64,000 nucleotides of DNA, from NCBI GenBank assembly GCA_033980235.1, contig CM067079.1, positions 29,263,647 through 29,327,646 on the forward strand. The letters run 5' to 3'. The stretch comes from Diadema setosum. Its lineage: Eukaryota > Echinodermata > Echinoidea > Diadematoida > Diadematidae. Positions within the stretch are counted from its first letter, which is position 1. Each line of letters begins with the position of its first letter. The notes under the pieces were generated by a model. The model was not told where the DNA came from. It made no database searches and was given only the letters and a program-made list of their open reading frames with translations. A program made the position numbers and the translations under genes. Of the stretch, positions 34,495 to 45,611 are shown piece by piece.

Positions 34495-34878
34495 AGGGAT
34501 TGCACAGTACTGGTTGAGGTGGGGATTCATGCTTTGAACATTCCTAAGTGAGATAATGAGAAACCTCTTATGAAATATGAAAGGGCATGTAATTCTAAGA
34601 AGGATTCAACATTTATTTGATAAAAATTGGTTTTCACATGGCTGAGATATCAAAAAAGTGGTAATAATAAAAGGTGACAGGCCACGCCTTTTATTAGGAT
34701 CTCTTTGTTTCACTTTGTTTTTGGATATCTCGGCCATTTCCAAACTGATTTTCATCAAATAAACTTTTGATACCCCTTGGAATTGCATACTCTTTGACAT
34801 CTCATAGACTTGTTTCTGAATATCTCGCAAAACATAAAAGCCAAATGCTCACCTCAACCAGAACTATATACACACCCT
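34495..34878. mobile_element. TTAA-flanked foldback element, family C (copy 4)
   Basis: TTAA at 34491-34494 and 34879-34882. Opens AGGGATTGCACAGTACTGG and closes CAGAACTATATACACACCC. Same orientation as copy 1. Confidence 0.85.
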
Positions 34879-34977
34879 TTAAGTGAATTTCTTGAAAATA
34901 TGCATTGATCAGTCAACCTTATGCAAACAAAAAAAGTATTCTACTTCAATCAAAGATGGTGAATTGGTTGAACCCTT

Positions 34978-35156
34978 ATACCGTTAAAGGCGAAATGCAA
35001 ATTGTGTGAGCCAACTGCCTTTTTAGCAACATGAAACTTTTGCAGATTGTCACTGGCATTCAATGCATTGTGTAGACAAACACTCAATTGTGAATCTTGT
35101 CTCCTTGCAAAATTTGCAAAAGTTTCATACATGTGAAAATTTCTGGTTTTACAGTA
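34978..35156. mobile_element. Foldback element, family G (copy 2, inverted)
   Basis: TTATACCGTTAAAGGCGAAA at the left, CACTGGCATTCAATGCATTG in the middle, and GAAAATTTCTGGTTTTACAGTA at the right: the inverse order of copy 1, about 1 kb away. Confidence 0.75.
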
Positions 35157-35303
35157 GGGCCTAGTTACTTTAGTCTTTAAAAAAAAAAAAATGTTTATTC
35201 ATGACACACTCAATCCTGAAATCATGAAGTGAAATGATCAAAATTATGGGTCTCATACAGTACCTTCAAAATCCAATACACAAAATGCTAAAAGTTACAT
35301 TAA

Positions 35304-35458
35304 ACTGCACATCACTTGAATATGAGACTATTCTGAAGAAAATAATGTTCACACAACAATAGATATATAATGTACTCTTAAATGAATCCCTCAAGATTGG
35401 AACAATCATCCCCCAGCATTCCCACTGATTCCCACTGATCAGGTCCTAGCCATCCCCT
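35304..35458 (-). mobile_element. TTAA-flanked short element, family K (copy 1)
   Basis: TTAA at 35300-35303 and 35459-35462. The 155 bp contain ACTTGAATATGAGAC, CACAACAATAGATATA and CAGCATTCCCACTGATTCCC; the inverse is found between TTAAs at 47275-47430. Confidence 0.7.
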
Positions 35459-35571
35459 TTAAAGATGGAGTTAGGATGAAGAATGCTTGTAAAGAATCCT
35501 CAAATTGTGTTTTTGCAAAACTGTGATATTAGACTAGTTCACACTAATTTGCAAAAGAGATGCAATGGTAA

Positions 35572-35957
35572 AGGGTGTGTACAGTTCTGGTCAGGTGAGG
35601 ATTTAGCTTTTAATGTTTTGCGAGATATTCAGAAACCACTCTATGTGATGTCAAAGAGCATGCAGTTCTAAGGGGTATCAAAAGTTTATTCGATGAAAAT
35701 CGGTTTTGAAATGGCTGAGATATCCAAAAACAAAGTGAAACAAAGAGATCCTAATAAAGTTGTGGCATGTCGCTTTTCATTATTAGCCCTTTTTTGGATA
35801 TCTCAGCCATTTGAAAAACAATTTTCATCAAGTAAACGTTGAATCCTTCTTAAAATTACATGCTCTTTCATATTTCATAAGAGGCTTTTCATCATCTCAC
35901 TTCTAAAGGAATGTTCAAAACATGAATCCCCACCTCAACCAGTACTGTACAGTCCCT
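35572..35957. mobile_element. TTAA-flanked foldback element, family C (copy 5)
   Basis: Left flank GTAA (one change from TTAA), right TTAA at 35958-35961. Opens AGGGTGTGTACAGTTCTGG, closes AGTACTGTACAGTCCC. Very similar to copy 2 and in the same orientation. Confidence 0.85.
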
Positions 35958-35961
35958 TTAA

Positions 35962-36233
35962 AGTTTCATTCACACTGTTAAGTTGAAAAAAAAAATGCAA
36001 CATTAAAGCAGCATTAGTCTCCTATCAACCTGCATACTCAATTTCCTTGCTTGATATACAAAAAAAGGCTAAATTTTCACAACATATTGTTGTAATCTTG
36101 AAGTGACTCTAATACAATTCAATAATGATTGTTATTAGGGAGGAGCTTGTACACTAGTTGCTAAATTATTGATTTTATCGCAAACTGATAGGAGAGTCAG
36201 TCTTCTTGTTAGATTTTATTCTGTCAAGTATTA
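35962..36233. other. No feature recognised
   Basis: Spacer between two family C copies. Confidence 0.5.
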
Positions 36234-36237
36234 TTCA

Positions 36238-36632
36238 AAACTGTATAGTTTTGGTTGAGACCAAACTTCAGGATTCTAACATTTTTTGTAAAATAATGAG
36301 AAACCTCTTTTTAATATGAAATATGAAAGAACATGCAATTCTAAGAGGAACTCAATGTTTATTTGATGAAAATTGGATTTGAAATGGATGAGATATATCC
36401 AAAAAAGAGCAATCTTAATAAGAGGTGGGACCCACCTTTTAATAAGATTACTTTGTTTTACTTTGTTTTTGGATGTCTCGGCCATTCCAAAACCAATTTT
36501 CATCAAATAAACTTTGAATTCCTCTTAGAATAATATGTTCTGTACTATTTTATGAGTGATTTCTTGATATCTAGCCAAAAGTTAAAAACCCAATCCTCAT
36601 CTCCACCAGTACTACATGTATATACCATCCCT
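36238..36632. mobile_element. TTAA-type foldback element, family C (copy 6, diverged)
   Basis: Right TTAA at 36633-36636; left flank TTCA. Opens AACTGTATAGTTTTGGTTGAG, closes ACCAGTACTACATGTATATACC then ATCCCT. Carries the GGTGGGACCCACC centre shared in style with copy 3. Confidence 0.75.
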
Positions 36633-36636
36633 TTAA

Positions 36637-38984
36637 CTATACTTCAACCAACTTGAATCTGTTCTTTGAGTGCTTGATCTTCTGTATGTCAGTTGATGAG
36701 TCTGGTCATAATGATATGTTCCTGTTGCAAAATATCGCGGGATATCTTATTCGATTCGGGGGGGGGGGGGGGACAGGTATCTTAGTCTGCAGTTTAATCC
36801 TTTTCTGTCTGGTCAAGTCATATGTTACAAGCATTGATATAAGCTGCGTGTTGTGAGGTAATAAATCGCCAACCCAAAGAAAGAGCCAAACGACAGCAAA
36901 CGTTGGGAGTGCGGCTATTTACGGTGAGTGTGTGTACCCGTAGCTAGGGCAGCGCAAAGGGTGCAGGGCGAGTATAGTAGTCATAGCGGAGTGTTAATTA
37001 GGAACTTCCGAACGTCATGGCCCCACTACAGGCCATTGGCAGAGCGGTTCCTTCTCGGGATACTGCCGGCCTGAAATTTAGAAAGCCTTTTGTGTGAAAG
37101 GTGGACCTCTCCCTGTAGAATAAAATTCACACACAATTGATGTTTAAATTACAGAGTCATATGAAATCACATTTTACTTTTTATGTTATCAATTTTTGAA
37201 ATATCATTTTCTGTGTTGCAACCATGTTTAAATGAGAATAGTTTGATCATTGTTCATTATGAGAATGATAAAGAATGCCATGCAAAGTGTAAATTATGAG
37301 TAATGCCAAATGATAGGCATTCATAGGACTAAATAACAAAAAAAATCCAAGTTTTTGGCAATGATATCCAAAAGTATATCCAACAGACCAAACAATTACA
37401 GCCTTAGAAACAGAATAGTTATGCAGTATTTTATAAATTCTAGAGGTTCAAGAGCAATTCATTTCATATTCATCCTTGTGATCAGCACTTTGTGTAGACT
37501 AGGTAGTTGTCATCAATTTAATACTAATGTGATGGCTTTATATAGCAAATGAGCTACATGTAGCTTTGTGTGTAATTAATATCTGAGCACAGTTGGGTAA
37601 TTTGAGGCACTGTTCGCTAAAATAAGAAGACAGAAAGCTTTGTAACATACTCTATGTCTTGATGATGTTGATACGTAATGAACATATTAAAAAAGATAGA
37701 TCGAAAGTATGATGTGTCGTATCTAAAGTACATTGTAATGTTATCAACAAATTATCTAATCATTCATTATGAAAACAAAACAAAGTATTAAAAGCAAATA
37801 GAGTCATACATTATTGCAAGTGGTTTAATAACCTTAGGCCTCCAGCTCACAAGATATAATTGTAAGACCAACGGGGTTGAGAAAGTGATACTAGAAAACA
37901 TTATGGCAAGAACAATATTTACCTGCCCAATAATCATCCTCGTTTGCACACTAAAGATACGGGACGAGATTGCAAAATGGGTGTTATTTCAGAAAAGTGA
38001 TTACATCACATACCGTAGCTTGGTGAACTCAAATACCATCTTACATCAGCCTTGAAAGTGAAAACATTCGTGGGTTTGTATGAGGGTGTGTTTGTGACTG
38101 ACTTTTCTCTGCATTGGCATGGGCTCACACAAAAGCAATCATTCATGTCCACGTCATACAAGCATTTGGTGTACTTTTGATTTCTCAATACACACCTGCC
38201 ACTTTCAGACCAAGAATACCTACATGCAGTGCTAATGCCAATGATAGTATAAAATGTAACCCTTATTTTTCTCCCATCATAAAGGGGTTTTCCAGACTGG
38301 ATTTCCCATTTATGTGGTGTTGTAGACTGTTACCTCAAATAATTTGGGAGATAACTTTCGTAGATTCGTTCTCACTGTGCTTCTTTTCTGGAGAAAAGAA
38401 TCTGAGAGAATTACAATTATGTACAAGCTACCATATCGCCCCAAAAACCATTATGCTAGTCAAGCAAACTGCTTTTGAATATTGATTTTGGTCTCATCCA
38501 ACCGTACCTTAAGATACAGTGAAATATATACTTGTACTATACACAGAATTATATCTTATTTTTAAGTAATTTGTAAGTGCTCTTATATTTTATGCAGTAA
38601 GCTTTTGATGAGGTAGACTCCTGAGACACAACAGATCGAAAGGCTGCTTTGTCATTTGAAAATAAGGGCGATTTGCAGCATGTGTCTATGGGTGGAAATG
38701 AGCTGCTTGGTGGAGGTCTGCGCTTTCCGAGTGCTTTTCTAGTTTTAGCCATCATCTTCGTTGTAATATTACTGCTGATATTGCCAATTCAGTTCAAATT
38801 TTTGCTGTACTCTGTATGTACAATGTGTTGATCTGTGCATATCATCTTGATCTTTTTAGCATGCCATGTACTCATTTATATTGAGAATTCACATTTTGAT
38901 ATAATTCCGTGGGAAAAAAGAAGCTTTGCACTGACATAGCTGCAATTCTCCATTGTTATTTACAACTGTAAGACATTATTTTGA
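36637..38984. other. Long stretch without recognised gene
   Basis: Contains a G-run at about 36758-36772 and a CpG-richer patch at 36860-37080 with TACG|GTGAGTG, a weak donor candidate near 36920. The rest is AT-rich; no convincing exon seen on either strand. Confidence 0.45.
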
Positions 38985-39339
38985 TACCAAAAGCGGATTA
39001 GATAAATTCCAGCTTTAGCACTTCCAAATATTTCTACAATATGAATTAGGGATAGAAACAACCAATATGAAAATGTTTACAATTAGTGTTATTAAAATAT
39101 TGTTAAAAATACAAAATGTGAACAAAAGTCATAATAAAATTGTTTCTAGAATAAGCCATCTACAGTTATAGTTCATGTATAATTGAGAAAAATAGTGACA
39201 TCTCCGTATATTTTAGGCTTTATTGCAAAATTTTCATATGGTAGGTGATTTGTGATACAACTGACCTACGCAATGCTTCAAATGTGATATTTAACTCGAA
39301 TATTTTTTTTTTTGAATCACTTCTCCCAATGGTAAACAA
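38985..39339 (-). mobile_element. Miniature element, family B (diverged)
   Basis: Inverse of 28007-28378 with landmarks GAATTAGGGATAGAAACAAC, AAAATACAAAATGTGAACAA and CTTCTCCCAATGGTAAAC. TTAA at 39340-39343 on the right; the left end is worn. Confidence 0.7.
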
Positions 39340-39343
39340 TTAA

Positions 39344-40179
39344 CTATTGTGTCTGCAAGAGCAGAGAGAGTTCTGTCGGACTATAAAAGGGTCTTTGGGA
39401 GTGACACCCTGTCCTTGTCCGAAGGGGGACGTTGAGCCCTGATGAGTCGTACATCCCATTAGAATGGAGGAAAGGGGGAGGGGGGCAGCGGAAATCAAAG
39501 GAAATCGGCTTTCGGGGGCAGAACAATGCTTGAACGGGCTCCAAGGGAAGTGGATTTAATTAGTTCACAGGTCTGGTGGATCGGATGACTGTAATACATT
39601 GTATGCAGACTGATATGTGTGTGCTGAGTATAGGAGAGCTGTGAATCATGCATTGCAAGTACATACATTCAGAGTAAAACAGAAAACAAAGGGCCATTTT
39701 CTTTTAACTTTTTTTAAAAACATACATATATATACAATGTATATCTGTTATATTATACACACCCTTATACTGTACACACACACATAGAGATATATTCTAT
39801 CATGTCTATATATTGTGTAATCTGTCTGCGACACACACACTTTCGAAATACCAGTACTTGAACTATAGAAGTGAGGGTGTAAATTATACTGAGTAGACAG
39901 ATATACATGTATGGATAGATATATGTTCTTCTCTATCTTTCTCACTTACACTCCCTTTATCCCTCTCTCCCGCTCTCTCTCCCTCTCTCCTGCTCTCTCT
40001 CCCTCTGTATGCTTCTGGGACAGGATTTGATATAAAGCAGGATTTATCTGTGTTGCGTGTCGATCTGGTTCCAAATGCGGTCAAAAAATGATCAGAGCAA
40101 AACTAACAACTTGCTTGGTGAAATATAAAGCGTGTCTTCTGTTATGCAGGAAAGAGGAAGAACGTCAGAGAAGAGAGGA
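39344..40179. other. No gene; CT-rich tract
   Basis: TATATA-rich stretch near 39720 and CTCTCTCCC tract at 39930-40010. No exon recognised. Confidence 0.5.
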
Positions 40180-40400
40180 GTGTGTGTGTGTGTGTTGCTA
40201 CATGATTCCCAGTGATTAGTCCAGCCAGATAAGTGGGCTCATAGTGGTTGTGTGTGTGTGTGTGTGGTGTGTGTGTGTGTGTGTGTACACACGTTATCTC
40301 TCAATCCGGGTTTGTGTGTGTGCATTGGTATGTGCCAACAGATCACTCTCACTTGCACATGACAGTGTGCATGCATGTGTGTGTGTGTGTGTGTGTTTCA
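40180..40400 (+). repeat. (GT)n microsatellite cluster
   Basis: GT runs at about 40180-40196, 40249-40287 and 40375-40396, separated by non-repetitive DNA. The 128-aa frame through here is artefactual. Confidence 0.9.
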
Positions 40401-40699
40401 TTTTGAACTTGAATCATCATTTGATGGAGAGGAGCATTCAAAGCTGTGCCTGGAATGAAAACTTGTGGCACCCAGGAGCGTTACATGACACAGTCGCAAA
40501 AACGGGGGAAGTGCTGCTATTTTCAGTGCTATTAGCGCAGAAAAAAACACCTGGGCCCCGTGTCGAGCTAACTTTTGGTGGATCCCCATCTACCGAGGAT
40601 GCTACTTGTTGGATATCCTTTAGCAGTTAGTTTCCCTTACTCTGATCGTCTCTTTCCCGCGTTGTACTTTTTACTCCACTTTCCTGCTCAGATGCCTAG

Positions 40700-41634
40700 C
40701 TTACCCGTTGGGGAGAGGTTCCTCTAATAGTATGCAGAACATTGAACAGGCTCATTTTAAATTCAATCGGTCTGTCCGCAGGGGTTCCGATTATTAACCA
40801 TCTTATCTGTGTGCACTCTGTGTCTAGTCGTCCCCACGCAAACACTGCCGCGCTTCACCTGCGTTCTCTCCGCCGCGGTCAAGGTGGCGTAAAATCGAAT
40901 TTGCAGACTCCCGCCTGTCTCCCAGCTCTCAACTCAGACACCGCAGCCAGAGTAGTACTGTACGTATGCGTGTTTGCCACAGGCAGTGGATGGCTGATTC
41001 CCGTGGGGATTCCAAACGACGATTGATACTGTCCATCATTATGAATCTGTGAGCAACATTGCTCGTTTGGATATCCATGTCTTCGTGAGAAAAATTCATC
41101 GCCGCCGTTGGCTAGCGGATGTGCCAGAATCTGTCATGTTTACACACCTTGCATGTTGAGGAGAGTGTTTCACATCGTATCACTTTGATAAGAATCAACC
41201 CCGAGTAGAAACAGCTGAGGTGATCGCCGTCTGGAAAATCGGGACAAACGCATGAATATTGAATGCATTTTCGACGCCACGAGTCACAGTTTTTTTCCCC
41301 CTCCACACTCAGGGCGAGAGGGGAAGGGAAACGAAATTGCTAATGGGGGAAATATTCAGAGCTCCAGTAGAGTTGGAATATATTTCCATCTGATTAAGGC
41401 ACTGTGTCCTGTTTTGCCCTTCTGTTCTTCTTAGTGGACTAGCAAACCTCTTCAGCCTGCTCAGTTTTGTTTTGGGGGGAAGAGGCTTTTATTGCGAGCA
41501 TTTCTGCAGCTGATCCCAGCAGCGCTGGCTCTCTCTTGTAGGAAGATATTTAGTGGAGTCTATCATACCCTTGGCGGAGAGAGAATATTGTCTCGCCGTA
41601 CCTTCCTCTGGACGTAGCCTTGTGCCAGAGGAGT
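40700..41634 (+). promoter_or_regulatory. CpG-richer region upstream of candidate PAK first exon
   Basis: CpG density rises visibly (e.g. CACTGCCGCGCTTCACCTGCG near 40845-40862, CTCCGCCGCGGTC near 40868) relative to the flanking AT-rich DNA and continues to the start codon at 41635. No TATA box is at an obvious distance. A pyrimidine-rich CTCTCTCTTGTAG|GAAG at about 41530-41544 could be an acceptor if a further non-coding exon lies upstream. In-frame TAG at 41551-41553 shows this is untranslated relative to the ATG at 41635. Confidence 0.4.
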
Positions 41635-41704
41635 ATGGATCATCGTTTGAGTATCGAGAAAGCGCTGAGGAAGCTTTTCACGCAAACGCCCTCAAGTCCA
41701 AACG
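41635..41704 (+). CDS. Candidate alternative first coding exon of the PAK gene
   Basis: Starts at an ATG with strong context (A at -3, G at +4) and an in-frame TAG 84 bases upstream. It encodes MDHRLSIEKALRKLF followed by TQTPSSPN, and ends ...AAC G|GTAAGC, a consensus donor in phase 1. The next recognised acceptor on this strand, at 56543, requires exactly one upstream base; joining gives a Gly codon and an open frame into the PAK N-terminus. This would add 27 residues before the usual PAK start Met at 56554. The segment looks like a short basic amphipathic helix and has no counterpart that I know in vertebrate PAK1-3. Phase agreement has a one-in-three chance of being coincidence, the intron would be 14.8 kb, and it could belong to another gene or be part of a longer 5' region. 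Confidence 0.5.
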
Positions 41705-42783
41705 GTAAGCCTTTCCCCTACCCACCGATAGATGCTACCCTTAGCCATCCCAACGAATGATCAATGTAGCGCTGGTTTTCGACTGTCTCACTTCTTGTGT
41801 ACATGTTGTAAGCATGGCTTGAGCCCTGCTTCGGACCATATTGTATGTTACAGCATGATTCATCATTTAAATTACTGCTCATGCCCTGCATGAGTTATTT
41901 CATTCCGGTGTGCTGAACATGAAAATTCAGTTGCTCTTTTTCCCCACCTGCTATCATTTTAATGCTACCTGTTTGTTTTTGCCTCATTTTTTTTTTCTTC
42001 TTGTGTGCCCAATGTGACTCACAAGACGTAATATGCACTGCACTTGCATGATGAATCAATCTGGTGCATTCAGTGAAGTTATGTATGCATTCATTAGTCT
42101 GTATGCTATTAAGGAAGTAATGGGTAACTGTAGGCAGGGCACAGCACACAGTTTTTGAGGAAATGCTGTTTGCTGATCATCGATACAAAAACCATTTGAA
42201 GGGAAACTCAATGCCAAATGCTAAACTCTCCAAACACTATTGAACTCATGAGAAATACTTAGCTTTTTGGCAAGCCCCCAAGCTCTGGATTTTGTAGCAT
42301 AGTATGCATACAATGTACACTACTGAGAAATGTACATCATGACGGGAGAGTGTAATTTGATACATGATGTCATAGAATGAAGCAGAACAAAGCATAACAA
42401 AAACACCAGATAAAATCTTAGAGCTATCTTAAATTCTTGACCTTGTCATCAAACAAGAAAGATCATTTTTAGGTCTTCTGTTAAAATTTATAAAGCTTAG
42501 AGGACTTAAAAAAGTATAATGGGATGCGATGGAGGGAATAATTCTGTGTTGCTGTTAGAAAGTCATTTGATAACACTTCTCCTTTTACCTGATACTTTCC
42601 AATATCCACATACAATTTGTGTTTTGATAAATCATATAATGACATTACCATCTGTTACAAGTTTGACAGTGCTGTTCCACTTAATTGTAATACTTGTGCT
42701 TAACAGGATAAATAAGATGGGCACTCCTCTCCCCCCCCCCCCTTCCGAAGATTTCAATATGAAAACATCACTTAATGGTTTTA
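41705..42783 (+). other. Likely intron, no feature recognised
   Basis: AT-rich with ordinary composition directly after the 41705 donor. Short open frames only. Confidence 0.45.
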
Positions 42784-43852
42784 TTAGCTCACCTGAGCCA
42801 AAGGCTCAAGTGAGCTATTGCGATTGCCCTTCGTCCGGCGTCCGGCGTCCGTCGTGCGTCGTCCGTCGTCCATCGTGCGTAAACTTTTTACATTTTCATC
42901 TTCTTCTTGAAAACCCCAAGACCGATTTTCATCAAACTTGGCAGGTAGCATTCCTAGGGGGTTAGGAACTCAATTTGTTAAAACGGGCACCATGCCCCAC
43001 CCAGAGGGCCCCCAGGGGGGCCCGAACCCCCCAAAATTAAGGAATCTGTAAAAATCTTCTTCTCTAGAACCAGAAGTGATAGAGCTAAGTTAATACTGTG
43101 AGTTAGTACATTGATGACTGTAGTTTCAAGTTTGTTCATGGCAGAATCAGGGGTGCCCCCCTTGGGACCCAGGGGAGGGGATGGGGAGGGGTCCTAATAG
43201 GGCCTAAATTGGACATTTTCATCTTCTTCTTGAGAACCCCATGACCCATTTTCACCAAACTTGGCAGGTAGCATCCCTAGGGGGTTAGGATCTCAATTTG
43301 TTAAAATGGGCACCATGCCCCACCCAGGGGGCCCCTAGGGGGGGGCCCAAACCCCCCAAAATGAAGGAATCTTTAAAAATCTTCTCTAGAATCAGACGTT
43401 ATAGAGCTAAGATAATACTATGAGTGAGTGCATTGATGACTGTAGTTTCAAGTTTGTTCATAGCAGATCCAGGGGTGCCCCTCTTGGGGGGGGGGGGGGG
43501 GGGGGGGGGGGGTGGGAAGGTCCAAATGGGGGCCTGAATTATACATTTTCATCTTCTTCCTGAAAACATCATGATGGATTTTCGTCAAACTTGGCAGGTA
43601 GCATCCCTAGGGGGTCAGGATCTCAATTTATCAAAATGGGCACCATGCCCCACCCAGAAGGCCCCAGGTGGCCCCATCCCCCCAAATTAAGGAATCTTCA
43701 AAAATTTGGGCCCTTATTGTACATTTTCATCTTCTACTTGTGAATGCCTGGTCAAATTTTAGTAGAGCTGTGACTAATTTAGATTAGTGACTGCGTGAAA
43801 GGTGAACTTGCGATACGCAGGTGAGCGCTAGACCTGCGGGTCTCTTGTTTAT
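42784..43852 (+). mobile_element. AGCTCACCTGAGC element with internal tandem units
   Basis: Opens AGCTCACCTGAGCCAAAGGC then TCAAGTGAGCT (an 11-bp hairpin) and CGTCCGGCGTCCG tracts; closes GCAGGTGAGCGCTAGACCTG then CGGGTCTCTTGTTT. The body holds two full and one shorter copy of a unit with ATTTTCATCTTCTTC, ATCAAACTTGGCAGGTAGCAT, CCTAGGGGGTTAGGA and GGGCACCATGCCCCACCCAG (about 42891, 43213, 43541), plus a fourth start near 43722. A run of 27 Gs is at 43486-43512. No ORF of transposase type. Same design as the element at 8961-10274: a short hairpin head and degenerate internal tandem units. Confidence 0.8.
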
Positions 43853-44238
43853 TCAAACAACACCAAACTACTTTCATTTTCTCAAATAATTATGAGAGAA
43901 AGATTGGTTTAAAAAAAAAAAGATACCCATTAAGATTTAGATGTAGCCGAGATATTAACATCTTGGATTAGAGCTTCTAGTCGTACAAGAAAGTTTAATG
44001 GTTTGTGGTTTCACATTCTGTTGCCATGGAAACCTTCAAAGAATGTAAACTAAGAGAAGTACATAATGCATATTATTAGCCTTTCACAATGTGCGCACTG
44101 AGGAACACGCTTGGCATACCCTGGGTGTACAGTATGAGTGCCTGAGAGTTGACCTGGTAAAACAAAGTCAGTTGCAGGATTCACACTAATACGAATAAAG
44201 TGGATTTAAGTCTCGAGATTTGCATAGTGATTCAGACC
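43853..44238. other. No feature recognised
   Basis: No exon or repeat recognised. Confidence 0.45.
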
Positions 44239-44242
44239 TTAA

Positions 44243-44425
44243 AGGACAAGTTCACCTGAATTTATACATGTATTGTGAGAATGCAGCAATGTTATCGGAC
44301 ACAATAGTGAAAGTTAAAAAAAATCAGAAATCCGTTCAAAGTTATGATTTTTTTTTTTTTTTTTTAATAGTTTCTGCCCAGTCACTGCTGGATGAGAAGA
44401 CTTCTAAAGTTTGTGACTTTTGTCC
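44243..44425 (+). mobile_element. TTAA-flanked element, family D, internally deleted
   Basis: TTAA at 44239-44242 and 44426-44429. Opens AGGACAAGTTCACCTGAATT; ends GACTTTTGTCCT. It shares the CACTGCTGGATGAGAAGACT arm with the full copy that starts at the very next base after the shared TTAA. Confidence 0.75.
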
Positions 44426-44429
44426 TTAA

Positions 44430-44972
44430 AGGACAAGTCCACCTTCATATACATCTGGATTGAGTGAATGCAACAGTAGTATAACACTTCATTGAAAGTT
44501 TGGGGAAAATCTGACAATCCGTTAAAAATTATGAATTTTTAAAGTACCTGCGCAATCACTGCTGGATGAGAAGACTACTACAGTGTATGATATAAGGAAA
44601 ATAAAAAGAGAATTTCACAAAACTTTACTTATTTTTAATAAAGCGTGCATTTCTTTGACTTTTTACTGACGTATGTTAGAGAAATATTATTCCCCCTGCC
44701 TTCTGAAAGAGAGAAGTCAAGTGTTCTTTTGTTATGTGGGAAAAGTGAAAATATGTTGAATTTTCTTTGTCCTTTCTTTTATATCATTGTACACATGTGA
44801 CATCACAAGCTACAGTAGTCTTCTCATCCAGCCGTGACTGAGCAGAAACTTCAAAAAAAAAATCATAACTTTTGAACGGATTGTCTGATTTTCCTTAAAC
44901 TCTCATGATGTGTTCTTTATGATATTTGCTGCATTCACTCAACCCACTAGTCTGTGAAGGTGAACTTGTCCT
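44430..44972. mobile_element. TTAA-flanked foldback element, family D (full length)
   Basis: TTAA at 44426-44429 and 44973-44976. AGGACAAGTCCACCTTCATA is mirrored by GAAGGTGAACTTGTCCT; further in, CACTGCTGGATGAGAAGACTAC is mirrored by AGTCTTCTCATCCAGCCGTG. Arms about 165 bp, unpaired centre about 210 bp, no ORF. Confidence 0.85.
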
Positions 44973-44976
44973 TTAA

Positions 44977-45413
44977 AGACTTTTGCCAGTGTGAACATGA
45001 AAATCTCACTAAACAGTGCGATCAGCATGGCAGTTCAAATCCCAAAAAATCTTGTGATTATTTCACAACTACTGCATTAATTTGAGAAATAGTGCAATAA
45101 TTTGCACCATGTTGACAGTGTTAATGCTGGAACAAATCATCTCAGGATTTTTTACAGCATCATTCAAAACACAAATAAAAACAGCATATAAACATACTGT
45201 GAGGGCAGGGGTCGCCATTTCTGTAAATTTTGGGCATGCGCAGTTTGGTTGACCATCAACAATTAGCAGGGTATTTCTGTCCATCCGAATGGGTGCAGAA
45301 GTCTCGGTATTAAGATCGTGATCGATATTACACTATTTCGTCTGTGTGAATGTTGCAAATGGTATTCAACCTGCCAAGATACACTACCAGTAAATTTGCT
45401 TTGCCTTCCTCAT
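44977..45413. other. No feature recognised
   Basis: No exon or repeat recognised. Confidence 0.45.
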
Positions 45414-45611
45414 ACTTTAAAAGTGGAAATTTTCGCGGTGTTGAAATTTTTTGCGCATTTCATGCAACCAGAAGCTAAAAGCACGCGAATATTTTGCGTG
45501 CCATATGCTCCAGTAGTTGATGTCTTGATTCCGCGGAATTAAAAACGCGCGAAAGTCTTACATGGCCACGCGCGAACAATTAGTCATGCGAAAATATCCA
45601 CTTTTACAGTA
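45414..45611. mobile_element. Foldback element (CGCGAAA type), family E, intact
   Basis: Opens TACTTTAAAAGTGGAAATTTTC and closes GAAAATATCCACTTTTACAGTA. Interior rich in CGCG motifs, with CCGCGGAATT and GCGCGAA. It is the uninterrupted relative of 5264-6243. Confidence 0.85.

Noticed and set aside
38114..38485. 123-aa open frame as an exon
   Set aside because: No recognisable domain, AT-rich codon pattern, and no convincing acceptor/donor pair with matching phase.
42519..42965. 148-aa open frame
   Set aside because: Ends inside the AGCTCACCTGAGC repeat (CGTC units) and begins in AT-rich unique DNA; no domain.
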